From Athripsodes cinereus (lineage: Eukaryota; Arthropoda; Insecta; Trichoptera; Leptoceridae), in assembly GCA_947579605.1 (NCBI GenBank), contig OX388329.1, forward strand, positions 30,172,693 through 30,236,692: DNA of 64,000 nucleotides, in the 5' to 3' direction. The notes under the pieces were generated by a model, which ran no database searches, had not been told where the DNA came from, and was given only the letters and a program-made list of their open reading frames with translations. Below, in pieces: positions 52,690 to 63,392 of the stretch (its first letter is position 1; the number at the start of each line of letters is the position of its first letter). The translations under genes were made by a program, and so were the position numbers.

Positions 52690-53270
52690 AAAACATTGAA
52701 CATAACATTGCAATGATTACATTGTTTGAACATTTGTCATTGGTACAAATTAAATGATTAAAAAATTAAGTGTTAATTTTCTTGTAGCAGCCCGTCTTTG
52801 GCTCATAATCTTCCTGAGTAACCCCTGTTCCCTATATGTCTGTGCATCCCTGCTTCATAGTGTGTGGGTATTGTTCATATATGAAAATGGTGGAAAACTC
52901 TATAGTTACTAGGATACTTAGTATAGTTATCTAATACTTAATACAGCAACATGTATGAAGGTTTGATTCGCCCTATTATCTATTTATTACGGACATTTTG
53001 TATCAGTTTCTAGAAAAAATACGTAGGTACGTGATTTATCTGTCGTCTAATAATAATGTTGTTTCAAAGAAAATCGAGTGAACACACTATGTAAGCTCTA
53101 TACAGCACGTGTTTATTTGTATTGTGTGAAGTGTATTGTGAAAGAACAATACAATATGTAGGTGTACCTATATTATATTGTTCAAATTATAAGTAAACTT
53201 ATTACATATCGACAGTTCAGTTCCATAACCCAACAAATTGAAAAGTCGTACATTCGAGAAATTGATTTTT
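52690..53270. other. AT-rich stretch, no feature
   Basis: Nothing recognised before the Helitron-like 5' end at 53278. Confidence 0.65.
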
Positions 53271-53440
53271 TTTTAAATCTAATATATAAAAGGAAGTCGT
53301 GTGTGTTACACCATTTATAACTCAAGAATGGCTGAACCGATTTGAATAATCTCTGATTTGTTGGATTCTCCTCTCCCGGAATAGCCGAGAGGCTATTAAA
53401 ATATCTTTCAAATTCACGGGAAGATAAATTAGGCACTATA

Positions 53441-53967
53441 TGAGATGGTAGGCCCCACTGTTGTCAAATGTGAGATTTCATAGCAAAAGTAATATTCACG
53501 AAATTGTTGCCATATGTAGAATTATTTTTTGGTCACCACGTTATTTTTGGACATCAAGTTTTTCGACACCGGTAAACTTTACATTCGAGTTAGATTTTAT
53601 TTTTGCTGGTTTTATTTTATTTTTGCCGGCAAAAATAAAATAAAACCAGCAAAAATAAAATCTAACTCAAATACGAATTTCTTAAAGTTTATATTCGAAT
53701 TAGATTTCAAAAATAGATAGAAAAAAATTCAAATTAGATAGCAAAAATAAAATAAAACCGGCTAAAATAAAACATACCTCGAATATAAGCTTTAGGAAAT
53801 TTGTATACGAATTAGATTAAATTTTTACCGGTTTTATTTTATTTTTGCAAATAAAAAAAGAAGAAAAATATTTCGCCAAAAAAACCAAATAATATTATTG
53901 TAGCAACAATTTTCCTGCATACAAAACTGTATTTAACAGATATCTGACATTGGGGCCTACCATCTCA
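53441..53967. mobile_element. TIR element enclosing a 90-bp palindrome
   Basis: TGAGATGGTAGGCCCCA at the left and TGGGGCCTACCATCTCA at the right match exactly over 17 bp. Inside, 53583-53672 is a palindrome of two 45-bp arms centred on GCC|GGC with one mismatch. Further diverged copies of the arm motif (TTTTATTTTATTTTTGC, GAATTAGATT) fill the rest to 53880. There is no coding capacity. Confidence 0.88.
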
Positions 53968-54303
53968 ATGAGTTCCAAAAATTATGAAGAAAATTATTTA
54001 CGCCATACATTTTTACTTTCAATAAAAAATGCCATATGAAGAATTATACAAAATCAACGATGATGTTTTTTTATAGATTGGCCTATTTATAGAGTAATTT
54101 TTCTATAAGTTTTCAAATAAGAATCGTTATCCATAGGTATTTGTCTAAAAAAATAAATTAGTAGGTACCTTTATAATTATATTACGTAAATATAATAATA
54201 ATAATAATAATAATAAACTTTATTGTACAAAATATATGGATACAAATGATAAAGTTACATGGTATAAACGAACGAATAATCGAATATAAATATAATTATA
54301 TAT

Positions 54304-55547
54304 CATCATCATCATCATCATCGCTCTCAACGCTCCTCTCGGGAGCACAGGGCAGAAACCAGCCTCCTCCATTCAGAGCGTCTCTGTGCCAATTGCGTCA
54401 CCTCTTCCCACGACATTCCTTGCGCTCTGATATCGTTGTCATAGGAACGGTGTATTGTGAAAGAGGGACGCCCGGGCCTACGGAACCCCTGCGGACGGAA
54501 GAACAGTGCTCTTTTTGGCCAACTATCATTGGGCATTCTCAAAACATGTCCCAGCCAGGAGCATCGTCTCTCTTGTATTACGGAGATTACAGGTCTCTGC
54601 TGGGTGCGCCGGCGCACAGCATCATTTGTAACATGTTCATACCATCTGACATCCAAAATCCTTCTAAGACACTTGTTTTCAAAGCTTAGTATCTTCCGCT
54701 CTTGAGCCTTGGTTAAGTGCCAAGACTCGCAGCCATATAGAAGGATTGGGATGATGCACGCATTGAACAAGCGACATTTTGTCCTGATGCTGAGTCCAGA
54801 CGCCTTCCAAACTTTGTTCATGTTGTTGAAAGCCCCGCTAGCTGCTCCTATGCGGATATGCTCCGACCGGAGATCACCCTCTGGCGTTATGGTTGCTCCC
54901 AGGTACCTGAATTTACTAACCTGAGATATTTGGGAATTGCCAACCATTAGTGGGGTGTGAGTACCATTACATATGTACTCCGTTTTACCAGCGTTGATAC
55001 GAAGGCCAAGGCGTAAAGAATTTTCATAAAGAGCATTAGCGTTGCACTGTAATCCGTCCACAGATGTATCAAAAAAGGCTAGATCATCCGCATATTCAAG
55101 ATCGTGCAGCACTCCCACAGACGTCTCACTGTTTTCACGCTGTGATAAAGGCACACCGCCAGGGCCCAGAATAGATTTTCTGAGCAGGTAGTCCATAATT
55201 ATGGCAAAGATAAAAGGTGCCAATATACAGCCCTGCCGGACTCCAGTGGTGATCCTGAAGGTGTCAGTTGGACCACTTGATGTTCTGACAGAACATTCAG
55301 AGTCCATATGCAGGGCTTTGATCATGGTTACCACCTTGGGCGGGATGCCATACGCGGCCAGTATTTTCCATATGGTTGGTCTGTGGGGGCTGTCAAAAGC
55401 TTTTTCGTAGTCAATGAAGCAACATGCAAGCGGTGAGTTGAACTCTTGCGACTGTTGGAGTACACATCTGGCACAAAAAATTGCGTCCGAACAGGACTTG
55501 CCAGGTACAAACCCGCATTGTTGCTTTCTCAGAGATGCCAACACTGG
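54304..55547 (-). pseudogene. LINE (family A) reverse transcriptase, 5'-truncated, long open frame
   Basis: About 405 codons stay open on the reverse strand: CGFVPGKSCSDAIF, CCFIDYEKAFDSPHR, TTGVRQGCILAPFIFAI, LEYADDLAFFD (the Y-A-D-D catalytic site), YLGATITPEGDLRSE, ILLYGCESWHLT and SVIQERRCSWLGHVLRMP. These are fingers/palm and C-terminal parts of a non-LTR reverse transcriptase. The endonuclease and N-terminal half are missing, and there is no true start. The 3' end carries a (GAT)n tail (54302-54321). The intact frame suggests a young insertion. I do not assign the clade. Confidence 0.9.
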
Positions 55548-55551
55548 ATTG

Positions 55552-56510
55552 GTTTGCAACGAGTTTTGACTTTCTTCTCCATTCCTCCCTATTCTCAGCC
55601 AGTCTTTTCAGCTCTACGTATGAGCCACAGTTCATGTCCCTCTTCAGTTGGTCCATATACGCATCTCTTGGTCGGCCTCTGCCATTTGTCCCCTCGGTCT
55701 TACCCTCCGCAATGGCGATGAGTAGTCCTGGGTGCCTGATGTTGTGGCCAATCCAGTTAGCTCGCTGTTGGCCGATTCTCTTAAGAAGTTGCCTTTTTTC
55801 GCCTACCCTGGTTAAAACTACTTCGTTTTCGATGTGTTCCGACCAATGGATCTTCAACATGCGTCTGTAGCACCACATTTCAAAGGCCGCCAACCGTCCG
55901 CTTTCACGCTTGCTGATGGTCCACGTCTCGCAATCATAAAGCAGAATGCTCCATACAAAGGCTTTAGTAAGGTTCTTCCTTACGCTTAAATCAATATTTA
56001 GGGATTCCAATATCTTAGATTTTTTGTTACAAGCAATCCTTGCCTGGTTTATTCTGCTCACAATTTCCGATTTGGAGCGTCCATCTTGGTTTATTCTGCT
56101 GCCCAAGTACACGAATTCTCTTACTTGTTTGATGCTCACTCCATTTATGGCAATGTTCGCAGTCGCTTCCTCTTTTCCAACGACCAAACATTTTGTTTTG
56201 TCTTTATTTATTTTCATGTTGTACTTTGACAACAGTATACTTTCCATTTTTCGTAAGGCTTCGTTCAGCTCCATCTCAGAGTCTGCGAGCAGTGCTATGT
56301 CGTCAGCATATCTAATCATGTCAACCTTTTTCCCATTTATTTTGACTCCTGTCCAGTTCTTCATTTCTTCTCTGAGATCATCAATAGCTCTCTGTACATA
56401 TATAGCAGTTGAAGAGAGCTGGCGACATTGAGCATCCCTGTCTCACACCTTGTTCGACCCTTGCTTCTGCGCAGCTCTCTCCGCTTTTAATCTGTGCAGC
56501 AGATAATTTA
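55552..56510 (-). pseudogene. LINE (family B) reverse transcriptase, 5'-truncated
   Basis: The reverse strand reads WTGVKINGKKVDMIRYADDI (Y-A-D-D), NMKINKDKTKCLVVGK, FVYLGSRINQDGRSKSE, ILLYDCETWTISKRESG, RANWIGHNIRHPGLL and LKRLAENREEWRRKSKL. Upstream, after a frame break near 56364, GVRQGCSMSPALFN is visible at about 56430. It ends abruptly at LVANQS, where family A sequence begins, while sister copies continue to DQSNGL and stop. It is the longest family B piece in the window. Confidence 0.88.
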
Positions 56511-56690
56511 TAAAAAAATCTAAGTTAAGTATAATTGTTCAACACAAAAATGATTTTTTTCTTATACTATACGATGACACACTTAGAAAATTACGGGAGT
56601 TTGTAAAGAGATTAAAAATATTAATCATTCGTTGATTTTTAAGCGGTACGAAGTTCGCTGGGACAGCTAGTGTTGATATATTATTTGAGT

Positions 56691-56865
56691 TCGTCGGTAG
56701 CCTGGAGGTAGAGTCTCGGCCTCGTGAACAAGGGGTCCGCGTGGTTCGATACCAGGTGCCGGCAAACTCCCCTTTCACGACACTAGCTTTTAGTAGCTTA
56801 CTGTGAAAGGTGTATAAGGTTGTATTTGGTTTTATAACAAGCAAAACCCAGATATATATTTTTTT
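56691..56865 (+). repeat. SINE A copy 3
   Basis: TTCGTCGGTAGCCTGGAGGT, GTGGTTCGATACCAGGTGCC, CTTTCACGACACTAGCTTTT and TTTATAACAAGCAAAACCCA. It begins about 20 bases after the Helitron-like 3' end. Confidence 0.88.
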
Positions 56866-57034
56866 ACAATAAAATATTATGCTTTAAAAACACAACAGAA
56901 TGTGAAATATACTATATAATAATAATCGCATTATTAGAGGCAATATGTTGTCTTTGTTCCGTTCAATAGTTAAACAATTCAAAATATTTATTTGTGAAAT
57001 AGAAAATAGGTTAGGTATAAGGTACTGTGATCTC

Positions 57035-57205
57035 AGTAAAATAAAGAGATTTTACATCTCAAATGAAACTATGAGGTTTGCCACCCGTCCTAAATGTCTT
57101 AATATTTATTGGTACAGAGAAGACGGCCAGCATATTTATTGCATGCAGCTGTTCTGCAGTCTACCCCACTTGTGGGATATGCCGTGATGGTGTAGTAGTA
57201 GAAAA
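57035..57205 (+). repeat. Repeat family R, right two thirds
   Basis: AAATAAAGAGATTTTACATC-like start, ATGAGGTTTGCCACCCGTCC, CCCCACTTGTGGGATATGCC, tail GTGTAGTAGTAG. Confidence 0.8.
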
Positions 57206-57254
57206 TATGTACCTACATTATTTTTTTTCATTTACTAAATATTTGATATATAAA

Positions 57255-57350
57255 GGAAACCGTGATTGGTGAACGTTGCCCATGGACACCAAAAGTGATC
57301 ACTTAAGCCAGCCTATAGCCAATTCGTAAGCATTTGGACACCTTTCTCAC
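57255..57350 (+). repeat. SINE B 3' fragment
   Basis: TGAACGTTGCCCATGG and GCCAATTCGTAAGCATTTGG match the body of the 39370-39610 copy. Confidence 0.6.
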
Positions 57351-57451
57351 TTCTTCCGATTAGACTTTACACAATGTTGCATTGTGTAGACATGGTTCTC
57401 CAATCGAGGTTTCTGATTAGTTTTATAATATTATTTATCTGTTTGTGGAAT

Positions 57452-57875
57452 GGGCCACTTGCAGTCGTGGGAGATTTTAATAAAAATGATCGAATTTAGT
57501 AAATTTAAGGTCGTAAAACACAAATATGTCAGTTAAATTTTTTAAAATATCTAAATTATAGAGAATTCACAAAAATAAAATCCAAATTTTTTGACGTTTG
57601 GCAAAACACTCTAAATGGCTTTTGAGAGCTGATGACGTCACGGAGTCCCATGTGTGTATGAGATTATAATCTGTGGTGCGAAAGCTATTATGATTCACGG
57701 GACTCCGTGACGTCACAGTGCCGCCATATCGTTTTTGATCACTCCGAGAAAATCCAATTTTTAAAAGCTTATATCTAAGAAAATAGTGCAAGAATAATGA
57801 AAATAAATTGTGGTTGTGTTTCTTTCATACTATTTTACAATTTTACGTAATAAACAAAAAATCTGCAAGTGGCCC
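57452..57875. mobile_element. TIR element, 424 bp, with a 17-bp internal perfect inverted pair
   Basis: GGGCCACTTGCAG and CTGCAAGTGGCCC form 13-bp terminal repeats with one mismatch. Inside, TGACGTCACGGAGTCCC (57633-57649) and GGGACTCCGTGACGTCA (57699-57715) are exact complements. TGACGTCA is itself a CRE-like palindrome. No coding capacity; the target duplication is unclear (AT on each side). Confidence 0.82.
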
Positions 57876-57879
57876 ATTG

Positions 57880-60055
57880 ATAGAGTGGAGTTAATCACAT
57901 CTATTATCAATTAAATCCAAATTTCCGTAAATTTCGACTTGTTGAGTTGCGGAACTAGACAGTCGATTATGTATTATAGACACCTATAAATTGTATATAA
58001 TATGCTGTGTGCCGCAGATAAAAGTCAATTAATTGTATCAGTTTTATTTTAAAAACTAAATTCATACATATTATTATATCAAAATATATAAATAACAACT
58101 TGTTATATGTGAGGCAATGTATGATTGATTACATTGGTATACTTATATACTTACCTTTACACAGGTGCATGGCAGTGGCGGGACTAGGCTTTTCACATCG
58201 GGCATGCTTTGTATAAAATATACTATTTCACTCGCAAACGAGTGGATGTCCTTGAGAATATTATAATATATAAATCGGAAACGGGACTAGGCTGTTCATG
58301 TTAGTCTTGCATTCGTTATAATAAATAAATGAAATGTATTTATTTATTTATTTATTTCATTTACGGCGTAAGCCCTTACACTTTCAGAATATTATGAACA
58401 ATGATACAAATTTCCAAACAAATACAATTCAGTAATAAAACGTTACTCAAATCATTAATCATAAAAGTGATAAAACTATAAACATATCAGGAATGAAACA
58501 TTAATCAAATCAGTAATAAAACTTTAAACAAATCAGTAATAAGATATTCAGAATGGTTGACATACCCCTTTGATGAATTTAATATATTCAATGGTGTAGG
58601 TATATGCGATGACTCTTAAAGAACTTTTGAAAACCTAAGTGGGAGATCTATTGTTTGCCTAAGACTTAATGGAGGAGTCCTTATTTAGGTCCTTAGTCCT
58701 TAAATAAATAAAATACAAGAAGTCTCTGATACAAATAAATACAATTTTAAAATATGTAACTTTAAAATTAAATGTCGCAATTATTACACAATTTATTTTA
58801 TCTCGCGCATCCATCATAAATCATAATATTAATATTAATCCTTTATGAAGAACGTTTCTAAAAACTACATATACCAGCGGTTGCACGTAGTACTACCTTC
58901 AAATTATTTTTAACTGCCTAATACCAGTAGGAAGTACATAGGTACGTTGCTACACGACTCACACAATCATCACACAATACAAATAAAAACATAGGTACTC
59001 ATAATAGGTAGGTACACTTTGCAGTATGCATCCAACCGTTCTTCTGGGATGCTTGCTTTTTTTGTCCTTTAAAATCGCACAAATCCAACCAACATACACA
59101 ATAACACACTTGTATGGCGCGTCATTGTATAGTACGTATTCACACTAAAATTTAAGTTTGGGTCGGTGAGAAAAAAGCAACGTATAAAGCAAACTAACAG
59201 ACTATTCCATTAATTTAGCTATTACGGTAAATTATTGGATTTTATTAAAAAAAGTCAAAATGACGTATCAATTGTATGCGTACTTTCATACATTTAATAC
59301 GCGCTTTTGATAAAAACTTACAAAAATTGTATATTTGGTGCGTATATTTCTGTGCATGGACGAATCGTTTCCTTTCCGACGAAATATTACGCGGCAAATT
59401 CAAATTAGTTTTTGATGATTTCAATATTTTCTTCATAGATTCTCTGGGCATGCTGTGCTTTTTTGCATGTATGGCAGGCACGCGACTGGTGCATGGATAT
59501 GTTACAAGGTTTACACAGTTGTATGATTTTGTTTGGGTACCTATATAATATGACGCTACCTACCTATTGTTAAAACAATAATACATTAATGCATGTAGTG
59601 TAGGTATAGGTATATATATCTACATGTGTAGGTAATTGAGTGATCCTTGCCTTAATGAAGATTTCATCATTTGCAGCCTCCTTAAAAAATATATCTCTTT
59701 TTCTGTTATGGTTATGCATTCGTAAACGTCATATAAATGTTATATTTAACATCATTAAATATAACTGATGTTAAATATAACATCAGTTATATTTAACATC
59801 TTGTGTTCAGCAATAAATGACGCCAATCATCTTGAATATCTTATCAACACTCCAGTTCCATAAACCATCAACTCCAAGTTCTGATACTCCAAGAAGTTAT
59901 GTCACGTTAAAGTTATGAAGGAGTATGGTGGTCTACCGAGAACTCAAAACAAATATGTGCTTCTGATAGAACATATTGTTCAAATATTAGTTTTTTTTTC
60001 GTGAGATTGAAAGAATATCATTTTTTATGTTAAATAAGATAAAATATAATAGAAT
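57880..60055. other. Intergenic stretch with low-copy repeats
   Basis: 58316-58470 begins (ATTT)n then TTTACGGCGTAAGCCCTTAC, resembling a reversed LINE 3' end also seen at 63125-63290. 59449-59515 matches 51685-51760. A cluster of short palindromes (TAAATATAACTGATGTTA with its complement, 59756-59795) is present. No gene. Confidence 0.6.
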
Positions 60056-60057
60056 TA

Positions 60058-60165
60058 AAGAGTAGCTGTGTTTTCATTGACACGAAGAGGAATCCTTGCG
60101 CGTTTGATCAGGAATGTTTGAGCAGTTAATCTGCCGGCTGCCCCACTCGTAGGATATACCGAGAG
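60058..60165 (+). repeat. Repeat family R, copy left of the 195-bp MITE
   Basis: GACACGAAGAGGAATCCTTG, CTGCCGGCTGCCCCACTCGT and AGGATATACCG, diverged. It ends where the MITE begins. Confidence 0.7.
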
Positions 60166-60360
60166 CAGAGGCCTGAGTCAATACACACATTTTCACGTTA
60201 CGTTTTCGTTCCGTTAACGTTCGAATATAGACGAAGTTGCAAGCAAGTGTCAATTTCGTTGCTTAGATACACAATAGTTACGAAAATTGACACTTTGGCG
60301 CAACGTCGTCGGAACGAAAACGTAACGTGAAAATGTGTTACCTATTGACTCAGGCCTCTG
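60166..60360. mobile_element. 195-bp fold-back MITE
   Basis: CAGAGGCCTGAGTCAAT at 60166 and ATTGACTCAGGCCTCTG ending 60360 are exact complements. The arms continue inward (ACACATTTTCACGTTACGTT, TTTCGTTCC) for about 85 bp with a few mismatches. It lies between two oppositely oriented repeat R copies. Confidence 0.88.
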
Positions 60361-60418
60361 GTATGTTACAAATAATAGGTATATTCTTTACTTCTTACTA
60401 TAGTATACATAGGTATTA

Positions 60419-60545
60419 AGATGGCGTATCCCACAAGTAAAGTAAACAACAGATTAGTCGCATGTATTAAACTGCAAGCTGTCCACATCATGTCAACAAA
60501 AAATTAAGGCATTTAGGATGGCTGGCAAACGTCACCGCTGAATTT
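60419..60545 (-). repeat. Repeat family R, inverted copy right of the MITE
   Basis: On the reverse strand: CAGCGGTGACGTTTGCCAGC, CATCCTAAATGCC and CTTGTGGGATACGCCATC. It faces the copy at 60058 tail to tail. Confidence 0.8.
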
Positions 60546-60611
60546 AAAATGCAAAATGTCAATATTTTTTCGAACGCCTTCTTTTCACCTGCAGATTACA
60601 GAAGAGAGTTT

Positions 60612-60705
60612 TAGGTGTTCCGATGCTTACGAATCGAATCAAGCTAGCTTAAGCGCTTTTGTAACATGGCAACATTCACCAATCTCTCTTTATGCTTCTC
60701 TCGTG
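60612..60705 (-). repeat. SINE B fragment
   Basis: Contains TAGGTGTTCCGATGCTTACG and AACATGGCAACATTCACC, the 3' body of SINE B on the reverse strand. Confidence 0.65.
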
Positions 60706-60897
60706 TGTGATATTATAATATTGGAGTTCGAAAATATCCGATATAAGATATTTAATTATTGATTTTACTGAACTCATTATACCTAATGTATATTAAGTAT
60801 AGATGGTTCGTCTTCTTCGCTTTGAGTAAGTAAATACGTTGGATTGGTACATTGCATCTGTTTGTATGATGTATTACATTCATATAATCGTTTATAA

Positions 60898-61540
60898 CAT
60901 ATGAGGGCTTCAGATGCAAAGGCACATCACATCGTTCGTCGGTAGCCTGGAGGTAGAGTCTCGGCCTTATGAACATGAGGTCCGGGGTTCGATCCTAGGT
61001 GCCGGCAAACTCCCCTTTCACGACACAAGCTTTTAGCTTACTGTGAAAGTTGTATAAGGTTGTATTTGGGTTTATAACAAAAAAAATCGATTCTAAAACA
61101 TTGAAAGTGACAAGAACAGCATATTTATATTTCCACCAATAATATTTGGCATTTCGTTTTAAAAAATGTTTTTCTGCACTTTCTGTATTTATTTATATCA
61201 TTAAAATAATATATTTTTTTTAAAAAAAATCACCAAATTTCGAATTAAAGCATTTTCGTATCTCACTTAAGTCTCTCTCATCTCTGATAATTATGTTTAT
61301 TTGATTTCTACTAATTTACATTATACTAACATAGGCATTTGGTTTCTCTACTTGACGTTAACCTGGTGATGAGAGCGGAATCTCTTGAAAATCAGTTTGC
61401 GATTAATAAAGATACTATGGAAGTACTAATGACACAAGTGTTTTACTTCTATTAAGAAACATTTACTTATACATTATTTTTTAGTTCAATATTTGTGAAA
61501 AAATGAATCGATGTGCCTTTGCATCTGAAGCTCTCATGTC
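60898..61540. mobile_element. TIR element carrying a nested SINE A
   Basis: GGCTTCAGATGCAAAGGCAC near 60905 and GTGCCTTTGCATCTGAAGCT near 61512 form ~30-bp inverted ends with few mismatches. The interior includes the SINE A copy at 60933-61085 and the GATGAGAGCGGAATCTCTTG repeat near 61370. No transposase; target duplication not resolved. Confidence 0.75.
60933..61085 (+). repeat. SINE A copy 4, cleanest
   Basis: GTTCGTCGGTAGCCTGGAGG, GGGGTTCGATCCTAGGTGCC (B box), CTTTCACGACACAAGCTTTT and GTATTTGGGTTTATAAC, then A8. It is inserted just inside the left end of the TIR element at 60898. Confidence 0.9.
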
Positions 61541-61544
61541 ATAA

Positions 61545-62305
61545 AGTGAAGTGAGTTTATTATATTATGGCTTAGTATAGATTCTAGCTCTGTTCTGTGA
61601 TAATATTATATTATTAGAAGCAAACACATAAACTAACTTTTACTGCAGATGAATTCTGCTTATAGCCTCGTGGGTACCTAGCCATGGATACTATTAGGTA
61701 GGTACAATATCGTCGTTGCATATTCAATAAGTGGTATGTGAATTTATAAATGTTTTGACATTTCAAGAATAAACTGCTTATAATGACATCATAACCATTT
61801 TATAAAGTTATTCTTAGTATCAAATATTAAAATTCAATACTTAAATAATAATATCACATGCCAATTAAATTCCAAACAACAACTTTAATGCCCTAATGAA
61901 CAGCTTTTAAAGAGTACCTACCTATGCCTAAATAAAAATGTTTGCAAATACCTATTTTTGAATATGCAACGACGTTATTTAAGTGTGAGTGTGTGTACTT
62001 ACATATATGGTATGTCTCTATGATGGTATATGTAGTTACATTAGATGTATTATTATTTATATAGGTAATATGTATGTAGCTACCTATATGTTTGTATGTA
62101 GGAGTATATTGTATGTATGTACATAGCATGGCTAGAATAAGGTTGATGAACCGCCACCAGCTTCCATATTATTGTTATTAGAGAGATGGCAACACTTAAT
62201 AATGAACCTCAGTAAATAAATAAAAGTCACACATAGTTTATGTAATAAACATGACTGTACCTACTGTAGATAAAATAAATATGTATTATATTATATATTT
62301 TTATG
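61545..62305. other. AT-rich intergenic stretch
   Basis: Short GT/TA and GTAT microsatellite-like runs (61985-62120). No gene or element border. Confidence 0.65.
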
Positions 62306-62311
62306 GAATTA

Positions 62312-62590
62312 CTAGCTGACCCGGCAAACGTCGTTTTACTCGTTTTGCCATTATACATTATGCCATAAATACATTTGCCATACCTAATATCGCTATTAAA
62401 AAATAGGAGTTAATGGTAAAAGGGTGAAAATTTAGGGCTGTATCTATTTTTATATTGTGGTCAAAAAAATTAAAATATTTTTTTGACCAAAATTTAAAAA
62501 TAAAAAATTTGAGGTGGACCACGCTTAACTTTTAGGGGTATGAAAAATAGAGGTTGGCCGATTATCAGACCTACCCGATTAGCATCTTTG
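62312..62590 (-). mobile_element. Helitron-like 3' terminal region, reverse strand
   Basis: The reverse strand ends CGTTTGCCGGGTCAGCTAG followed by T. The forward strand then shows AAAAATAGAGGTTGGCCGAT and TATCAGACCTACCC, the usual inner sequence of this widespread insect element. It is truncated where a repeat R piece begins. Confidence 0.65.
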
Positions 62591-62609
62591 GCAAAGAAAA
62601 TAAGCTCTA

Positions 62610-62712
62610 CACCCTTTTCTACATGCTTTCTAGTGTCCTTTCAAAAGGCTTTATTCTTGAAACATCACGCAAAACACATAGGTACAACATCTCTCAATTC
62701 AGCCACGAGGTA
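62610..62712 (+). repeat. Repeat family R, left-part fragment
   Basis: TCTAGTGTCCTTTCAAAAGG and CTCAATTCAGCCACGAGGTA match the left and middle of the family. Confidence 0.6.
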
Positions 62713-63124
62713 AGTCAAAATATTTAAAAAAAAATGTGTGACAATAATGTAGAATGAGACTCTCAGTATAATATTATAGATACATAATAAAGTAATCATG
62801 TATACAACACTGCACGCATACAGTGTGTTATTATAATTACACATTATGTATAGGTACCTACTTACTGTATTGTTTAGTTATCCACGCTCATTGATTGTGT
62901 GTTTGATTGTACTAACAAAAACACTGTAAAATCATTATGGCTATTACTGTTGTTACCTACATGCTATTGTTAAATAGCTGCCCACACTTTATACTGAAGG
63001 CTGACTGATCCTTTATAGAGAGTTACTATTACTCATTGTGTGTTCATATTGTGTAGGTAACGCCGGCCGGTCTTTACGAGAGGACAGGTTAGGTAATTTA
63101 ATACTTATGTTTGTCTACTTAGGT

Positions 63125-63290
63125 GTTGAACTATTTATTTATTAAAACATTTTACGGCATGAGAGCCTATTGCATAACAATAAAATTGACAGAAAATCTG
63201 CTAAATTACACAAAAATATTCAATACATTACATGAAAACAGCCTTAAAAATACAAACATACATTAGAAACTGAAGAATACAAAATTACAT
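63125..63290 (-). repeat. Possible LINE 3' end, reversed
   Basis: TATTTATTTATTAAAACATT then TTACGGCATGAGAGCC, similar in layout to 58316-58470. The (TTTA)n start suggests a short-repeat tail on the reverse strand. Confidence 0.45.
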
Positions 63291-63392
63291 TGATTCCTTG
63301 CAATAAATATTCCGAAAAAACTGACCAACTTTATATCCATCTACACAGGTTTACACCCAAATGTTTAGTTAGTTTAGAAGAATTAGAAAGAA

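Larger units (their letters stand above)
53278..56670 (+). mobile_element. Helitron-like element, interrupted by a MITE and LINE pieces
   Basis: The 5' end is A|TCTAATATATAAAAGGAAGT, followed by ACTCAAGAATGGCTGAACCG, typical of insect Helitron left parts. The 3' end is AAGCGGTACGAAGTTCGCTG, GGACAGCTAG|T, with an AGCG/CGCT hairpin and terminal CTAG. The element starts with TC, ends with CTAG and sits between A and T, as Helitrons do. Its body is mostly replaced by later insertions (MITE 53441-53967, LINEs 54304-56510). No Rep/helicase is present. That the two ends belong to one copy is an inference. Confidence 0.6.

Noticed and set aside
63056..63085. Possible 30-nt micro-exon (GTAACGCCGGCCGGTCTTTA)
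   Set aside because: The following donor (GTTAGG) is weak and nothing connects it to the candidate non-coding exons.
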